From positions 3,472,001-3,536,000 of the forward strand of contig OZ254082.1 of the NCBI GenBank assembly GCA_965267535.1: a stretch of 64,000 nt of DNA. Direction: 5' to 3'. Source of the stretch: CAXBNB01 sp965267535. Its GTDB lineage: Bacteria; Bacteroidota; Bacteroidia; Cytophagales; Cyclobacteriaceae. Position 1 is the first letter of the stretch. The number at the start of each line of letters is the position of its first letter. Below are positions 54,152-62,877 of this stretch, in pieces. The position numbers and the translations under genes were made by a program. The notes under the pieces were generated by a model. That model was given only the letters and a program-made list of their open reading frames with translations, ran no database searches and had not been told where the DNA came from.

Positions 54152-57100
54152 CTAAGCTCCCTTAAACTGTCTAAGCTGATAGGTGAAAGTAAGCATAAAA
54201 TACTGTTGCAAAACCTGTGTACGGGTTTCTTCCAGATATGTAGGGGTCACACTCTGGCTGATACTACGGTTTTGTTTGAGTAAATCAAACACAGACAACT
54301 CAATTTCACCCATATCATTTTTGAGTAGTTTCTTTGCCAGACTCATATTCCACAAGGTATATGTGGTATTAAAGGCATCATTTACACCGTTATATTTTTC
54401 ATGGTAGATATCGCTACGCAATACCAACCCTTTCCAAAAAGTCAGATTGATGTTTCCCCCTAAAGTTTGTGTGAGGTAATTGCTATTGCTGGCAGACTGA
54501 CTAGAGTTTATCACTTTGCTGGCCCTGTTGTTGTAGTAGATATTAAAATCTACATTTTCACTGATATTGCTCACGAGCGATACTTTCACATTACCGGAAT
54601 ACGTATTGGCAAAGTTTTTAATATTGTTGTTCATTCCGGGTAATCGTCTGTAGCTCAACCCCACGCTGGTATTCAGGTTTGATTTGATTTTTGATATCAA
54701 AACACCGTGCGTAGTATTGTTGCTTACACTCCAGTAGCCATCCAGGTTGATGGGAATAGAAAGCTGGGTACCTGCGGGCACTACTGTACCATCTTCCAGG
54801 GTAGTTTCTGTTCGGGCAAACTGCGTAGCATTTGTGATGTAATTGTTGGTTACTTCTGCTCGTATGAAATTAGAAATGGAGGTGTTCTTGTCTACATTAT
54901 TTTTACCCATACGCATAAAAAGGGAATGCGAGTAACTCTGCTTTAGATTCGGATTACCGATAGACCAAAGTAGTGTATTGCTTCTATCTACTACGTTTTG
55001 CAACTGATTGACTGAGGGCTCGTCCGTATCGGTAGAATATCTAAAAAACATATCCCCTCCTCCTTTAAAATCTACCCTACCCATTACCGATGGCAGAATA
55101 TTGTTAAACTTTCGTTGAAAATTGCCCACCTCTGGAAAACGCTGGGTACTGGATAATATCGCGTGTTGATATGTAAGTCGGGCTCTAAAAAACTTACCAA
55201 ACCCTCGATTGCTGAATGCAATAGCACCCTGATGAGTAGTATAGCCGCTTTCAAAGTCATTGGACAACTCCGAGTTGAAGTCGAACTCTTCGCTTTCATC
55301 GCTACCGGTGTAGGCTTCCTTATCAGAAAGCCGATCATTGTAGTTGATTTCATAACTACCCGACAGCTGGCCATTGGTACCTACCGGCTCTGTGTAAGTA
55401 ATTTCTGAATTGTATGAATAGGATTTATCGGTAGTGAAATACCTATAATTTGTCAGCGAGTCTTCTCCCGCCTCTGTGAGGAGTTCTCTCTGGTAGTTTT
55501 TTCTATCGGTATCTCTTATCTGATTTCCAAGTTCCACGGATATGGTTCGTCCGATTTTGTTAAACTTGTGTTGAAAGTCGATATCATTTCTAAAGTTGTA
55601 ACTTTTATTCAGGCTGGTGTAGTTGTTTGTAGTGGTTTTGATGACATCACCATTGCTATCCCGGGTTTCTGCAAATGCCTGTTGCTGGCTTTCATTATCC
55701 TGAAAACTGATCGACGGCCTTACTACCAGTCTGTTTTTATCATTTATATTATAGTTTATCCGCATATTGAGTCGATGATTCATATTATCGCTCTCGCTTT
55801 TATTTTCAGCGGTGTAATAGTCGCTACCGTCTGTAGCCAACTGCCTGTTTGTATAAGTATCGTTGCTATTGCTGGTTTGGTTGAAAAAATAGCTTCCTTC
55901 AAAAGTGGCTTTTTCGCTAAGGTTGTCTGTGAAATTGAGACCTACAGAATTGGTCTGAGTGATACCACTTTGTGTACCGGTCAGAAAACTGCCACCTGAA
56001 TTTCCTCGACGAAAGCCTCCACCTCCGCCCCCTACTCCGGCAAGATCCTCACTGCTAAAGTTTTGCACGTTAATGTTGTTAGACATTCCTATTAGCGTCA
56101 CTCTACGATCGTTGTTGAAAGAGTTAATATTTGCCCCGGCCTTGTAGTGATCGTTGGTACCATATCCACCATAAAACTTCCCAAATTTGCCGTTACGTTT
56201 ATCTTCACGGGTTACTACATTCATAGTTTTGGTGGTATTGCCATCGTCAAAACCAGTAAATTGTGATCGTTCACTTTTTTGATCAAATACCTGAATATTT
56301 TTAACTACCTCAGCTGGTATAGTATTCAGCGACAACAAAGGATCTTGTCCGAAAAACCGCTTGCCGTCCAAAAGCACCTGCTGGATAGTCTCTCCGTTGG
56401 CAGTGACGCCCGTACCATCTACAACTATACCCGGCATTTTGCTTACCAGGTCTTTGGTACTGGCATCTTTATTCACTTTATAAGCGTCTGCATTAAACTG
56501 TGTCGTATCTCCCTTCTTCTCTATGGCTATTACCTCTCCCTTTACCTCCACGGCATCCAGCATTTTAGAATCTTGCCGAATAGTTACTTTCCCCAGATTC
56601 AGGTCTACTACCCCCACGCGCACCACATTGGTATAGGGCTGGTACCCCATACTGGAAATAATCACCTTATAGAAAGCGTTTTCAAGATTTTGCACTAAAA
56701 ACTTACCCTCATAGTCTGTAATGGCATATTTCGACTTTAGCGAATCACGAATATTAATCATGCGAACTGTAGCACCTATCACTGCTGTACCATCGTCGGC
56801 ATCTGCCAGCACACCACTGGCTTTCCACTGGGTTCGTTCAGGAAGCAAGGTTTCTTCTTCATTTGTTCCACGCCTTCCTTCTGACATTTTTTTGTAGATC
56901 AAAAACTGGTCATCGTCCAGCACATCCGCTACCAGCCCGTCTTTTTCGTTGCGCAGAGCTTCCATGCGTGTACGCATTTTGCCCCAATCGCGTGTTTTCA
57001 TAATCTCATCACGAGCTTCTTTAAATGTCTGGGTAAATTCATCGTAAATGCCATCGAGCAATTCCTTCTGATCAGCAGACAAATCTTTTATACCGCCGTA

Positions 57101-57220
57101 CACGTTTTGTTTTTCCCGCGCTACCATATCTTCAGGGCTCATCCGCTGTGCCCGCGCCGACAGCATACCTACGCAGAGTAATACAATTCCCAAAAACAGT
57201 TTTCTATTATTTATTTTCAT
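54152..57220 (-). CDS. Outer-membrane beta-barrel receptor (OMP_b-brl_3 type) with an N-terminal Spy-like domain
   Basis: 1022 residues with a signal peptide (CVGMLSARAQ). Residues about 28-118 form a helical LTxxQ/Spy-type domain (DLSADQKELLDGIYDEF, LDDDQFLIYKKM) that closely follows the layout of the small protein encoded just upstream. Then a CarboxypepD_reg-like beta-sandwich (about 130-215, SSMGYQPY), a TonB-plug-like region (LVSKMPGIVVDG, QQVLLDGKRFFGQDP) and a large barrel rich in Asn/Ser turns. A Gly-rich stretch lies near 400. It has no SusD partner and no STN domain, so it is unlike the sus loci. Ligand unknown. The last 10 codons are duplicated at 40164-40196. Confidence 0.88.
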   Translation of the reverse strand: MKINNRKLFLGIVLLCVGMLSARAQRMSPEDMVAREKQNVYGGIKDLSADQKELLDGIYDEFTQTFKEARDEIMKTRDWGKMRTRMEALRNEKDGLVADVLDDDQFLIYKKMSEGRRGTNEEETLLPERTQWKASGVLADADDGTAVIGATVRMINIRDSLKSKYAITDYEGKFLVQNLENAFYKVIISSMGYQPYTNVVRVGVVDLNLGKVTIRQDSKMLDAVEVKGEVIAIEKKGDTTQFNADAYKVNKDASTKDLVSKMPGIVVDGTGVTANGETIQQVLLDGKRFFGQDPLLSLNTIPAEVVKNIQVFDQKSERSQFTGFDDGNTTKTMNVVTREDKRNGKFGKFYGGYGTNDHYKAGANINSFNNDRRVTLIGMSNNINVQNFSSEDLAGVGGGGGGFRRGNSGGSFLTGTQSGITQTNSVGLNFTDNLSEKATFEGSYFFNQTSNSNDTYTNRQLATDGSDYYTAENKSESDNMNHRLNMRINYNINDKNRLVVRPSISFQDNESQQQAFAETRDSNGDVIKTTTNNYTSLNKSYNFRNDIDFQHKFNKIGRTISVELGNQIRDTDRKNYQRELLTEAGEDSLTNYRYFTTDKSYSYNSEITYTEPVGTNGQLSGSYEINYNDRLSDKEAYTGSDESEEFDFNSELSNDFESGYTTHQGAIAFSNRGFGKFFRARLTYQHAILSSTQRFPEVGNFQRKFNNILPSVMGRVDFKGGGDMFFRYSTDTDEPSVNQLQNVVDRSNTLLWSIGNPNLKQSYSHSLFMRMGKNNVDKNTSISNFIRAEVTNNYITNATQFARTETTLEDGTVVPAGTQLSIPINLDGYWSVSNNTTHGVLISKIKSNLNTSVGLSYRRLPGMNNNIKNFANTYSGNVKVSLVSNISENVDFNIYYNNRASKVINSSQSASNSNYLTQTLGGNINLTFWKGLVLRSDIYHEKYNGVNDAFNTTYTLWNMSLAKKLLKNDMGEIELSVFDLLKQNRSISQSVTPTYLEETRTQVLQQYFMLTFTYQLRQFKGA

Positions 57221-57331
57221 ATTTTATGTGATCATGTCGAATGGTTTTTTCGACTATTTGCTAGACAGACCCTCCTGTTTTCAATTGAGGTCTGCCTGTT
57301 GGTTTATGAATAAAAGGATGTTGTGTAAGCC

Positions 57332-57739
57332 TTATTGCCGCCCGCCTCTTCTATCGCCCTGACGTCTGTTTTGTTGCCTTTTTTCCATGTAAGCATTGTA
57401 TTCGGCCTGTTGCTTTTCATCAAGAATTTCTTTCATGGAAGCTTCCTTGCTGTCTCTGGCTTTTTTGAATTTTTCTCGCATCTGCTGCATATTTCCGTTC
57501 GAATCGGCTCGTGCCGCAGACAATGATTTTGCGTAATCCTCGAAAACCTGATCGATCATCAATACCTGATCGTCGGTTAAATTGGACACATTTTCCCGAA
57601 TGGATTTTTTCTCCATTTCTACCCTCTCCGCTGCAGATCGCTGAGGCAGTGGCCTTGTATTTTGAGGCCGTTGTGCCAAAGCATTTATTGAAATCAATAA
57701 AAATAATGCTGCTGGAATTACTTTGATCATCTTTTTCAT
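57332..57739 (-). CDS. Small periplasmic Spy-like (LTxxQ) protein
   Basis: About 135 residues from ATG 57739 (MKKMIKVIPAALFLL); the frame is open to 57775. Signal peptide ending NALAQ, then a charged helical domain (EMEKKSIRENVSNLTDDQV, DQVFEDYAKSL, LDEKQQAEYNAYMEKRQ) and a basic Arg/Gln-rich tail (RRQGDRRGGRQ). Resembles small Spy/CpxP-related chaperone or sensor proteins. It shares the domain found at the N-terminus of the receptor 111 bp downstream, so the two likely act together, perhaps by heteromer formation. Confidence 0.72.
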   Translation of the reverse strand: MKKMIKVIPAALFLLISINALAQRPQNTRPLPQRSAAERVEMEKKSIRENVSNLTDDQVLMIDQVFEDYAKSLSAARADSNGNMQQMREKFKKARDSKEASMKEILDEKQQAEYNAYMEKRQQNRRQGDRRGGRQ

Positions 57740-57827
57740 TTGTGTGTAATTAGTATTCACACCATTAGATGACAAAGACTAGAGAAACTTGCTGATTGAA
57801 AAAGTTTTTTTTCTAAAAAAAGAAAAA

Positions 57828-58859
57828 TTAAAAGATCAGCTTAGAGGTTCGCCTCTGACCATCGGAGAAGTAAATCGTAACGATGTACATTTTTCTCTTC
57901 TCGGCACAAGACATATCGATATAGATTCGTGATGATTCATCGAATATGCCTTTAGACACAGAACGCCCCGTTGGGTCTGACACCAACACTGATGATATGG
58001 GTAAGGTATAATTGCTTATGAGCAAACTACTGCTGGTCAATTGCAGATTGTAGACATAATTCATCCTACTGCTTCCAGCCACCAGCACTATATCCGAATA
58101 ACTGTAAGAGCCGTCGAAATCTGTCTGCTTAAGTCTGTAATACTGTAAAACATCAGAATCAGGCCTGAAGTCATACGTATAAAGCAAACGTTCATTCGAA
58201 TTACCAGCCCCTGGTATTTCCGTAATGGGCTCAAATACAGTTTGGTCTGTAGACTGCTCCAAAGTAAAATAGTCATTATTAATTTCTGCCAGGGTCACCC
58301 ATTTTGCTGTTAAGTGGTGATTGTTTTTTTCTACTGTAAAGCTGGCTAAGACAATAGGCAAGGTAGGGTCTACATTTACTCCTGAACAATCGTTGAGCTC
58401 ACACGAACTTGCATTGATAGTACCTGAGCCTGTGGTGGTAGTTTGACATCCATCTCCCGAACAGGTTATTCCACCAAACACATTGAGTACACCTCCAGAA
58501 TCTACTCGAATCACTCCATCTTCTGATGAGCCATTCATATTTAATGCACCTGTTACATTTACTGTCACTCCGTCTTCTACACGGATGTGAAGCTCTTCTT
58601 CCGACCCGCTAATCCCTCCTACCGTGGCATTGGATTCGAAAATCACTCTTGACTCCTCTCCAACCAAACGTATCGTCCCCGTTACATCGGCGTTGATCCG
58701 CAAAGTACCCGTAACTTGAATATCACCATCGTAACTACTACTGAGAGTGCAAGAGCCTACAAAACAGGTACTTGACCCTGTACCGCTACCACATCCGCAT
58801 GCAAACAGCTGTGTAGATATAGCCAATAAAAAAGAGAGAAATAGAACTATAGCCTTCAT
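57828..58859 (-). CDS. Secreted repeat-rich surface protein
   Basis: About 343 residues from ATG 58859 (MKAIVLFLSFLLAIS); the frame is open to 58916. After the signal come Cys-rich CGCGSGTGSSTCFVGSC, then about 110 residues of regular short beta repeats (DIQVTGTLRINADVTGTI within two motifs), suggesting a right-handed helix, and a fibronectin-like module with LASFTVEKNNHHL, NDYFTLEQSTD and YYRLKQTDFDGSYSYSD, a phrase common in secreted Bacteroidota proteins. The last 75 residues are in the position of a type IX secretion sorting domain but do not match it clearly. Function unknown. Confidence 0.7.
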   Translation of the reverse strand: MKAIVLFLSFLLAISTQLFACGCGSGTGSSTCFVGSCTLSSSYDGDIQVTGTLRINADVTGTIRLVGEESRVIFESNATVGGISGSEEELHIRVEDGVTVNVTGALNMNGSSEDGVIRVDSGGVLNVFGGITCSGDGCQTTTTGSGTINASSCELNDCSGVNVDPTLPIVLASFTVEKNNHHLTAKWVTLAEINNDYFTLEQSTDQTVFEPITEIPGAGNSNERLLYTYDFRPDSDVLQYYRLKQTDFDGSYSYSDIVLVAGSSRMNYVYNLQLTSSSLLISNYTLPISSVLVSDPTGRSVSKGIFDESSRIYIDMSCAEKRKMYIVTIYFSDGQRRTSKLIF

Positions 58860-58918
58860 CTTTAGAAGTGATTTTAATATTGAGCAATCAACAATAAAAG
58901 ACCATAGCTTAGGCACAA

Positions 58919-58926
58919 CAAAACTA
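58919..58926 (-). promoter_or_regulatory. -7 promoter box TAGTTTTG for the secreted repeat protein
   Basis: Minus-strand match to TAnnTTTG, 59 bp upstream of ATG 58859. No -33 element at the standard distance. It lies downstream of the leuS terminator, as expected for a separate transcription unit. Confidence 0.4.
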
Positions 58927-58979
58927 GTGTAATAACCCCAAATTTCATAATGAGGTAGTCTGGTAGATAACCTTCCACA

Positions 58980-59016
58980 AAAAAAGCCCCTCTTTACAGT
59001 AAAGAGGGGCTTTTTT
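58980..59016 (-). terminator. Rho-independent terminator of leuS
   Basis: Near-perfect palindrome with GC-rich stem GCCCCTCTTTAC / GTAAAGAGGGGC and flanking A6/T6 tracts (58980-58997 and 58999-59016). Located between the leuS stop and the next gene; active in the minus direction by its T-run, and symmetrical. Confidence 0.9.
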
Positions 59017-59037
59017 CATCCATAATCAGTGCATTGT

Positions 59038-61821
59038 TTATACCACTACGTTTATAATCCGCTTGGGTACAATGATCACCTTTCGGGGTGGCTTGCCTTC
59101 AGTCCATTTTTGCACTACGTCAGCAGCCAATACCTCTGCTTCTATTTCTTTCACAGGCTTGTCTACTGCAAACACCATCTTGGCACGAACCTTTCCGTTG
59201 ATTGATACCGGGTATTCGTGGGTATCTTCTTTCAGATACGATTCGTCGTACGCGGGAAATTCAGCCACACTAATACCTCCTTCATGACCCAACCTTTGCC
59301 AAAGCTCTTCTGTGATGTGTGGCGCAAATGGCGACAGGATAAGTACCAGTTTTTCCAGCACTTCCCGCTTGTTGCACTTTAGTGCTGTAAGCTCATTTAC
59401 TGCAATCATCATGGCACTTACCGAGGTGTTGAGCGAGAGGCTTTCTATATCCTCGCCTACCTTCTTGATGGTTTTATGAATTATCTTCAGTTCTTCGGCG
59501 GTTGGCTTTTCTTCCGATACCGCAAACTTTTCTTCCTGATCAAAAAACAAACGCCACGTTTTTCTCAAAAACTTAAACACTCCGTCTATACCGTGTGTAT
59601 TCCAGGGCTTAAATTGCTCCAACGGCCCCAAAAACATCTCGTACATACGCAGAGTGTCAGCCCCATATTTTTCTATTATGTCGTCGGGGTTTACCACATT
59701 GTACTTGGACTTAGACATTTTCTCCACTTCATAGCCGCAGATATACTTGCCATCCTCCAACACAAACTCAGCATCTTTCAGATCGGGTCTCCACTGCTTA
59801 AACGCCTCTGTATCGAGTACATCATTGCTTACTATATTCACATCCACATGCATGGGTGTAGTGTCATATTCTTTTCGCAAGCCCGCCGACACAAATTTGT
59901 TTTCGCCCTTTACCCGGTACACAAAATTGGATCGTCCCTGAATCATCCCCTGGTTTACCAGTTTTTTAAAGGGTTCACTTTCTGAAACAATCCCCAGATC
60001 GAATAAAAACTTGTTCCAAAACCTCGAATACAGCAAGTGTCCTGTGGCATGCTCCGAGCCGCCTATGTACAGATCCACGTCCTTCCAATAGGACTGAGCT
60101 TCCTCACTTACAAAACGAGTCTCATTTTTGGCATCCATGTAGCGATACCAATACCAGCTAGACCCTGCCCACCCCGGCATGGTGCTGAGTTCCATAGGGT
60201 ACGCCGTGCTTTCTCCTTCGGGAGTGTAGGTAAAATCTGCTGCTCTACCCAGCGGCGGGTCTCCCGCCTCAGTAGGCAGGTATTTATCAATTTCCGGCAA
60301 TACCACGGGCAAATCTTTTTCTGCCACAGGGTACGGAAGGTCATCTTTAAAATAAATCGGAACGGGCTCTCCCCAATAACGCTGACGTGCAAATATTGCA
60401 TCGCGTATACGGTAATTCACTTTTCGTGCACCTATTCCCTTCTCCTCCAGATAAGCTATGGCTTTTTCTGTGGCTTCTTCATAGGTCAGGCCTTTCAGCA
60501 TTCCCTCATTGGCTACTTTACCTTCCTTAGTCGGATCAGCTTGCTCGCTGATATCGGCATTTTCATACACCGGCACTATTGGCAGGTCAAAGTGTTTGGC
60601 AAAATCATAATCACGCTGATCGCCTCCGGGAACTGCCATTACGGCTCCTGTACCATAGCCGGCTAATACATAGTCTGCTATCCATATTGGTAGCTTTTCT
60701 CCTGTAAAAGGATGAATCGCGTACGCTCCGGTAAACTCACCCGTTACAGTCTTTACCTGTGCCATTCTATCGCGCTCCGACTTGTTTTTGGCTTGTGCCA
60801 CATAGGCCTCTACTGCAGTCCGTTGCTCATCGGTGGTAATGGCCGACACCAGCTCATGCTCGGGAGCCAACACCATAAAAGTCAGGCCATAAACAGTATC
60901 TATCCGTGTGGTAAATACCCGTACGGTTTCTTCAAAGCCTTCTATTTTCAGGTCCATTTCGGCTCCAACAGACTTACCTATCCAGTTGCGCTGCATTTCT
61001 TTTAGTGGCTCGGGCCAATCTACAGTATCCAATCCCTGCAGCAGCTTTTCTGCATAAGCGGTAATACGCATGCTCCACTGCTTCATCAGCTTGCGCTCTA
61101 CGGGATAGCCTCCCCGCTCCGAAAAACCTTCTTTTACCTCATCATTGGAAAGCACAGTACCTAACTCCGGGCACCAGTTTACAGTAGTTTCAGACAAATA
61201 TGTAAGCCTGTAGTGTAGTAAGATTTCCTGTTGTTGCTGATGTGAAAACGCCTGCCACTCAGCACCAGAAAACTCAGGGGTGTCTTCGTCGCACACGGCT
61301 TGTACGCCAGCATTGCCGCCTTTCTCAAACTGAGCTACAAGTGTCTCTATAGGCTCGGCCTTGTCGCTGCTGGTGTTGTACCAGCTATTGAACAGCTGAA
61401 TAAAAATCCACTGTGTCCACTTGTAATATGCCGGATCGCAGGTTTGTACTTCTTTGTCCCAATCAAAGGAAAAACCGATGTTTTCCAGTTGCTCTTTATA
61501 GCGTTTAATGTTGGTTTCGGTAGTGATGGCGGGATGTTGGCCGGTCTGTATCGCATATTGCTCTGCCGGTAACCCAAATGCATCAAATCCCATAGGGTGC
61601 AAAACATTGTAGCCTTTTATGCGCTTGTATCGCGACACAATATCGGAAGCGATATATCCCAGCGGGTGCCCCACGTGCAACCCTGCTCCTGAAGGGTATG
61701 GAAACATATCCAATGCATAAAATTTAGGCTTGGAAGTATCTACCGCAGCAGTAAATGTCTTATATGTTTTCCAGTATTGTTGCCACTTTTTTTCTATTTC
61801 AGAAAAGTTGTATTCTGCCAT
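59038..61821 (-). CDS. leuS: Leucyl-tRNA synthetase
   Basis: Class I aminoacyl-tRNA synthetase charging tRNA-Leu in the cytoplasm; 927 residues, a normal bacterial length. HIGH motif as HVGH (residues 49-52) in PYPSGAGLHVGH, KMSKS at 701-705, the editing CP1 domain in the middle with TRIDTVYG and GTGAVMAVPGGDQRD, and the anticodon-binding domain near the end with ILSPFAPHITEELW. The C-terminus ends in PKRIINVVV. Preceded by a TAATTTTG -7 box at 61863-61870 and followed by a strong terminator. Essential gene; no anomalies seen. Confidence 0.99.
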   Translation of the reverse strand: MAEYNFSEIEKKWQQYWKTYKTFTAAVDTSKPKFYALDMFPYPSGAGLHVGHPLGYIASDIVSRYKRIKGYNVLHPMGFDAFGLPAEQYAIQTGQHPAITTETNIKRYKEQLENIGFSFDWDKEVQTCDPAYYKWTQWIFIQLFNSWYNTSSDKAEPIETLVAQFEKGGNAGVQAVCDEDTPEFSGAEWQAFSHQQQQEILLHYRLTYLSETTVNWCPELGTVLSNDEVKEGFSERGGYPVERKLMKQWSMRITAYAEKLLQGLDTVDWPEPLKEMQRNWIGKSVGAEMDLKIEGFEETVRVFTTRIDTVYGLTFMVLAPEHELVSAITTDEQRTAVEAYVAQAKNKSERDRMAQVKTVTGEFTGAYAIHPFTGEKLPIWIADYVLAGYGTGAVMAVPGGDQRDYDFAKHFDLPIVPVYENADISEQADPTKEGKVANEGMLKGLTYEEATEKAIAYLEEKGIGARKVNYRIRDAIFARQRYWGEPVPIYFKDDLPYPVAEKDLPVVLPEIDKYLPTEAGDPPLGRAADFTYTPEGESTAYPMELSTMPGWAGSSWYWYRYMDAKNETRFVSEEAQSYWKDVDLYIGGSEHATGHLLYSRFWNKFLFDLGIVSESEPFKKLVNQGMIQGRSNFVYRVKGENKFVSAGLRKEYDTTPMHVDVNIVSNDVLDTEAFKQWRPDLKDAEFVLEDGKYICGYEVEKMSKSKYNVVNPDDIIEKYGADTLRMYEMFLGPLEQFKPWNTHGIDGVFKFLRKTWRLFFDQEEKFAVSEEKPTAEELKIIHKTIKKVGEDIESLSLNTSVSAMMIAVNELTALKCNKREVLEKLVLILSPFAPHITEELWQRLGHEGGISVAEFPAYDESYLKEDTHEYPVSINGKVRAKMVFAVDKPVKEIEAEVLAADVVQKWTEGKPPRKVIIVPKRIINVVV

Positions 61822-61862
61822 TTTTTTATCCTTTGATCGATGGAGGAAGTAAAATTAAGGGG

Positions 61863-61870
61863 CAAAATTA
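61863..61870 (-). promoter_or_regulatory. -7 promoter box TAATTTTG for leuS
   Basis: Minus-strand match to TAnnTTTG, 41 bp upstream of the leuS ATG. No clear -33 element. Confidence 0.45.
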
Positions 61871-62105
61871 AAAGGAAATAGGGGAATAGCTAAGGCTATC
61901 CCTTAAATGATTTTAGAGTTTAAAATGAAGTGCAACAAATAGTTTTCTCATTAATGAATAAGGCTGACGGCATCAGCCATTGCTGGCGGGTATAGATACA
62001 CACTGCTGAAAGAATGAAATCATTTACGAAGAAACCCAAAGGCATCAAAAAAACTGACAATTATGGATCAAATGATATTTCTTTTCCGATAGGTTATAAA
62101 AAGAA
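61871..62105. other. Intergenic region upstream of leuS
   Basis: About 235 bp between the leuS promoter and the tRNA terminator. GGCTATCCC near 61894 and GGGGAATAGC near 61881 are loosely complementary. I saw no gene here. Confidence 0.5.
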
Positions 62106-62136
62106 AAAACCCTTATATTACACATACAAGGGTTTT
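62106..62136 (-). terminator. Terminator after the tRNA gene
   Basis: AAAACCCTT (62106-62114) pairs with AAGGGTTTT (62128-62136); the minus strand continues TTTTTTCTTTTT. Immediately downstream of the tRNA. Confidence 0.75.
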
Positions 62137-62138
62137 AG

Positions 62139-62212
62139 TAGCGGGGAGCAGAATCGAACTGCCGACCTCAGGGTTATGAATCCTGCGCTCTAACCATCTG
62201 AGCTACCCCGCC
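62139..62212 (-). tRNA. tRNA with CAU anticodon (tRNA-Met)
   Basis: 74 nt fold on the minus strand: acceptor GGCGGGG/CCCCGCT, D-arm GCTC...GAGC, anticodon loop TTCATAA (CAU), T-arm GGCAG TTCGATT CTGCT, discriminator A. CCA is not encoded. The closing pair of the anticodon arm is A-C. Elongator Met is the likely identity; an Ile tRNA modified at the wobble C cannot be excluded from sequence alone, and initiator features (three G-C pairs) are absent. Confidence 0.95.
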
Positions 62213-62253
62213 AAAAGGGATGCAAATTTATACACAATGATTTTTATTTTGCT

Positions 62254-62303
62254 AAAAGATTCAAAAATCTTTTGACAGAATTTTGAAAAAAATCTGTACA
62301 TTG
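62254..62303 (+). promoter_or_regulatory. Putative promoter of the START-like gene
   Basis: TTTG at 62271-62274 and TACATTG at 62297-62303, 22 bp apart, give a fair -33/-7 pair on the plus strand 23 bp before ATG 62327. A small hairpin AAAAGAT/ATCTTTT (62254-62273) overlaps the -33 side. Confidence 0.4.
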
Positions 62304-62326
62304 AATTTTAATTAAATGAAGGCGCT

Positions 62327-62719
62327 ATGAGCAAGTTTGAATATACAGGAGAATTCGAATTTAAAGCATCAAAAAAGATGCTGTACCCTTACCTATCTAC
62401 TGCCAGCGGACTGGCACAATGGTTTGCCGATGATGTAAACATTGACGAAGACAAGGTACTAACCATTATATGGGATGGTGAGGAAAATAAGGCTCGTATG
62501 GTTGCGCATCGTACCAACAGTTTTGTAAAGATAGAATTTATCCCAAGCGACCCCAACGACGATGATCCAAACTATGTGGAGTTTAAAATAGACATGAACG
62601 AACTGACACAGGCAGTATTTATACGTGTAACAGACTACTCAGAAATGGACGATCTGGACGAACTGGGCGAATTGTGGGAAAATCTGATGCACAACCTGAA
62701 AGAAATAGTGGGCGGCTAA
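62327..62719 (+). CDS. START-like (SRPBCC-type) domain protein
   Basis: 130-residue cytoplasmic protein without signal peptide. Helix-grip fold pattern: FEYTGEFEFKASKKMLYPYLST, LAQWFADDVNID and the C-terminal helix ELGELWENLMHNLKEIVGG, each typical of the short START-like proteins conserved in Bacteroidota, related to the AHSA1 group. Very acidic. Small hydrophobic ligand binding is the family expectation, the ligand is unknown. Confidence 0.88.
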   Translation: MSKFEYTGEFEFKASKKMLYPYLSTASGLAQWFADDVNIDEDKVLTIIWDGEENKARMVAHRTNSFVKIEFIPSDPNDDDPNYVEFKIDMNELTQAVFIRVTDYSEMDDLDELGELWENLMHNLKEIVGG

Positions 62720-62776
62720 AGTCGCCCCTTACATTACTCCTCTCACTCAACACACCTCTAGTACTTACTACACCAT

Positions 62777-62839
62777 AAAAAAGTTCAGCCGGAATATGTG
62801 CTGTACTTTATAACCACGCACATAGTTCCGGCTTGAACT
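62777..62839. terminator. Long bidirectional terminator hairpin
   Basis: Arms 62782-62801 and 62818-62839 pair through AGTTCA, CCGG and ATGTGC blocks with two small bulges. Six T follow on the minus strand (complement of 62777-62782). Serves the antiporter gene (minus) and probably the START-like gene (plus). Confidence 0.75.
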
Positions 62840-62877
62840 CTATCATCGAACTGCGTTAAACTTGAATTCTTACATCA

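Larger units (their letters stand above)
53833..54184. repeat. Direct repeat copy 2 flanking locus E
   Basis: 352 bp, one base shorter than copy 1 through loss of one T shortly after the oxidoreductase stop. It ends within the 3' coding end of the intact receptor gene (54152-57220). Confidence 0.95.

Noticed and set aside
39844..54184. Composite transposon or integrative conjugative element
   Set aside because: The flanking repeats are host gene 3' ends, not insertion sequences, and no transposase, integrase or transfer gene is present inside.
55568..55999. 143-codon plus-strand ORF within the receptor gene
   Set aside because: Hydrophobic only because it is the complement of Asn/Asp-rich barrel sequence; shadow.
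60037..60666. 209-codon plus-strand ORF within leuS
   Set aside because: Antisense to the editing domain of a highly conserved gene; no family features.
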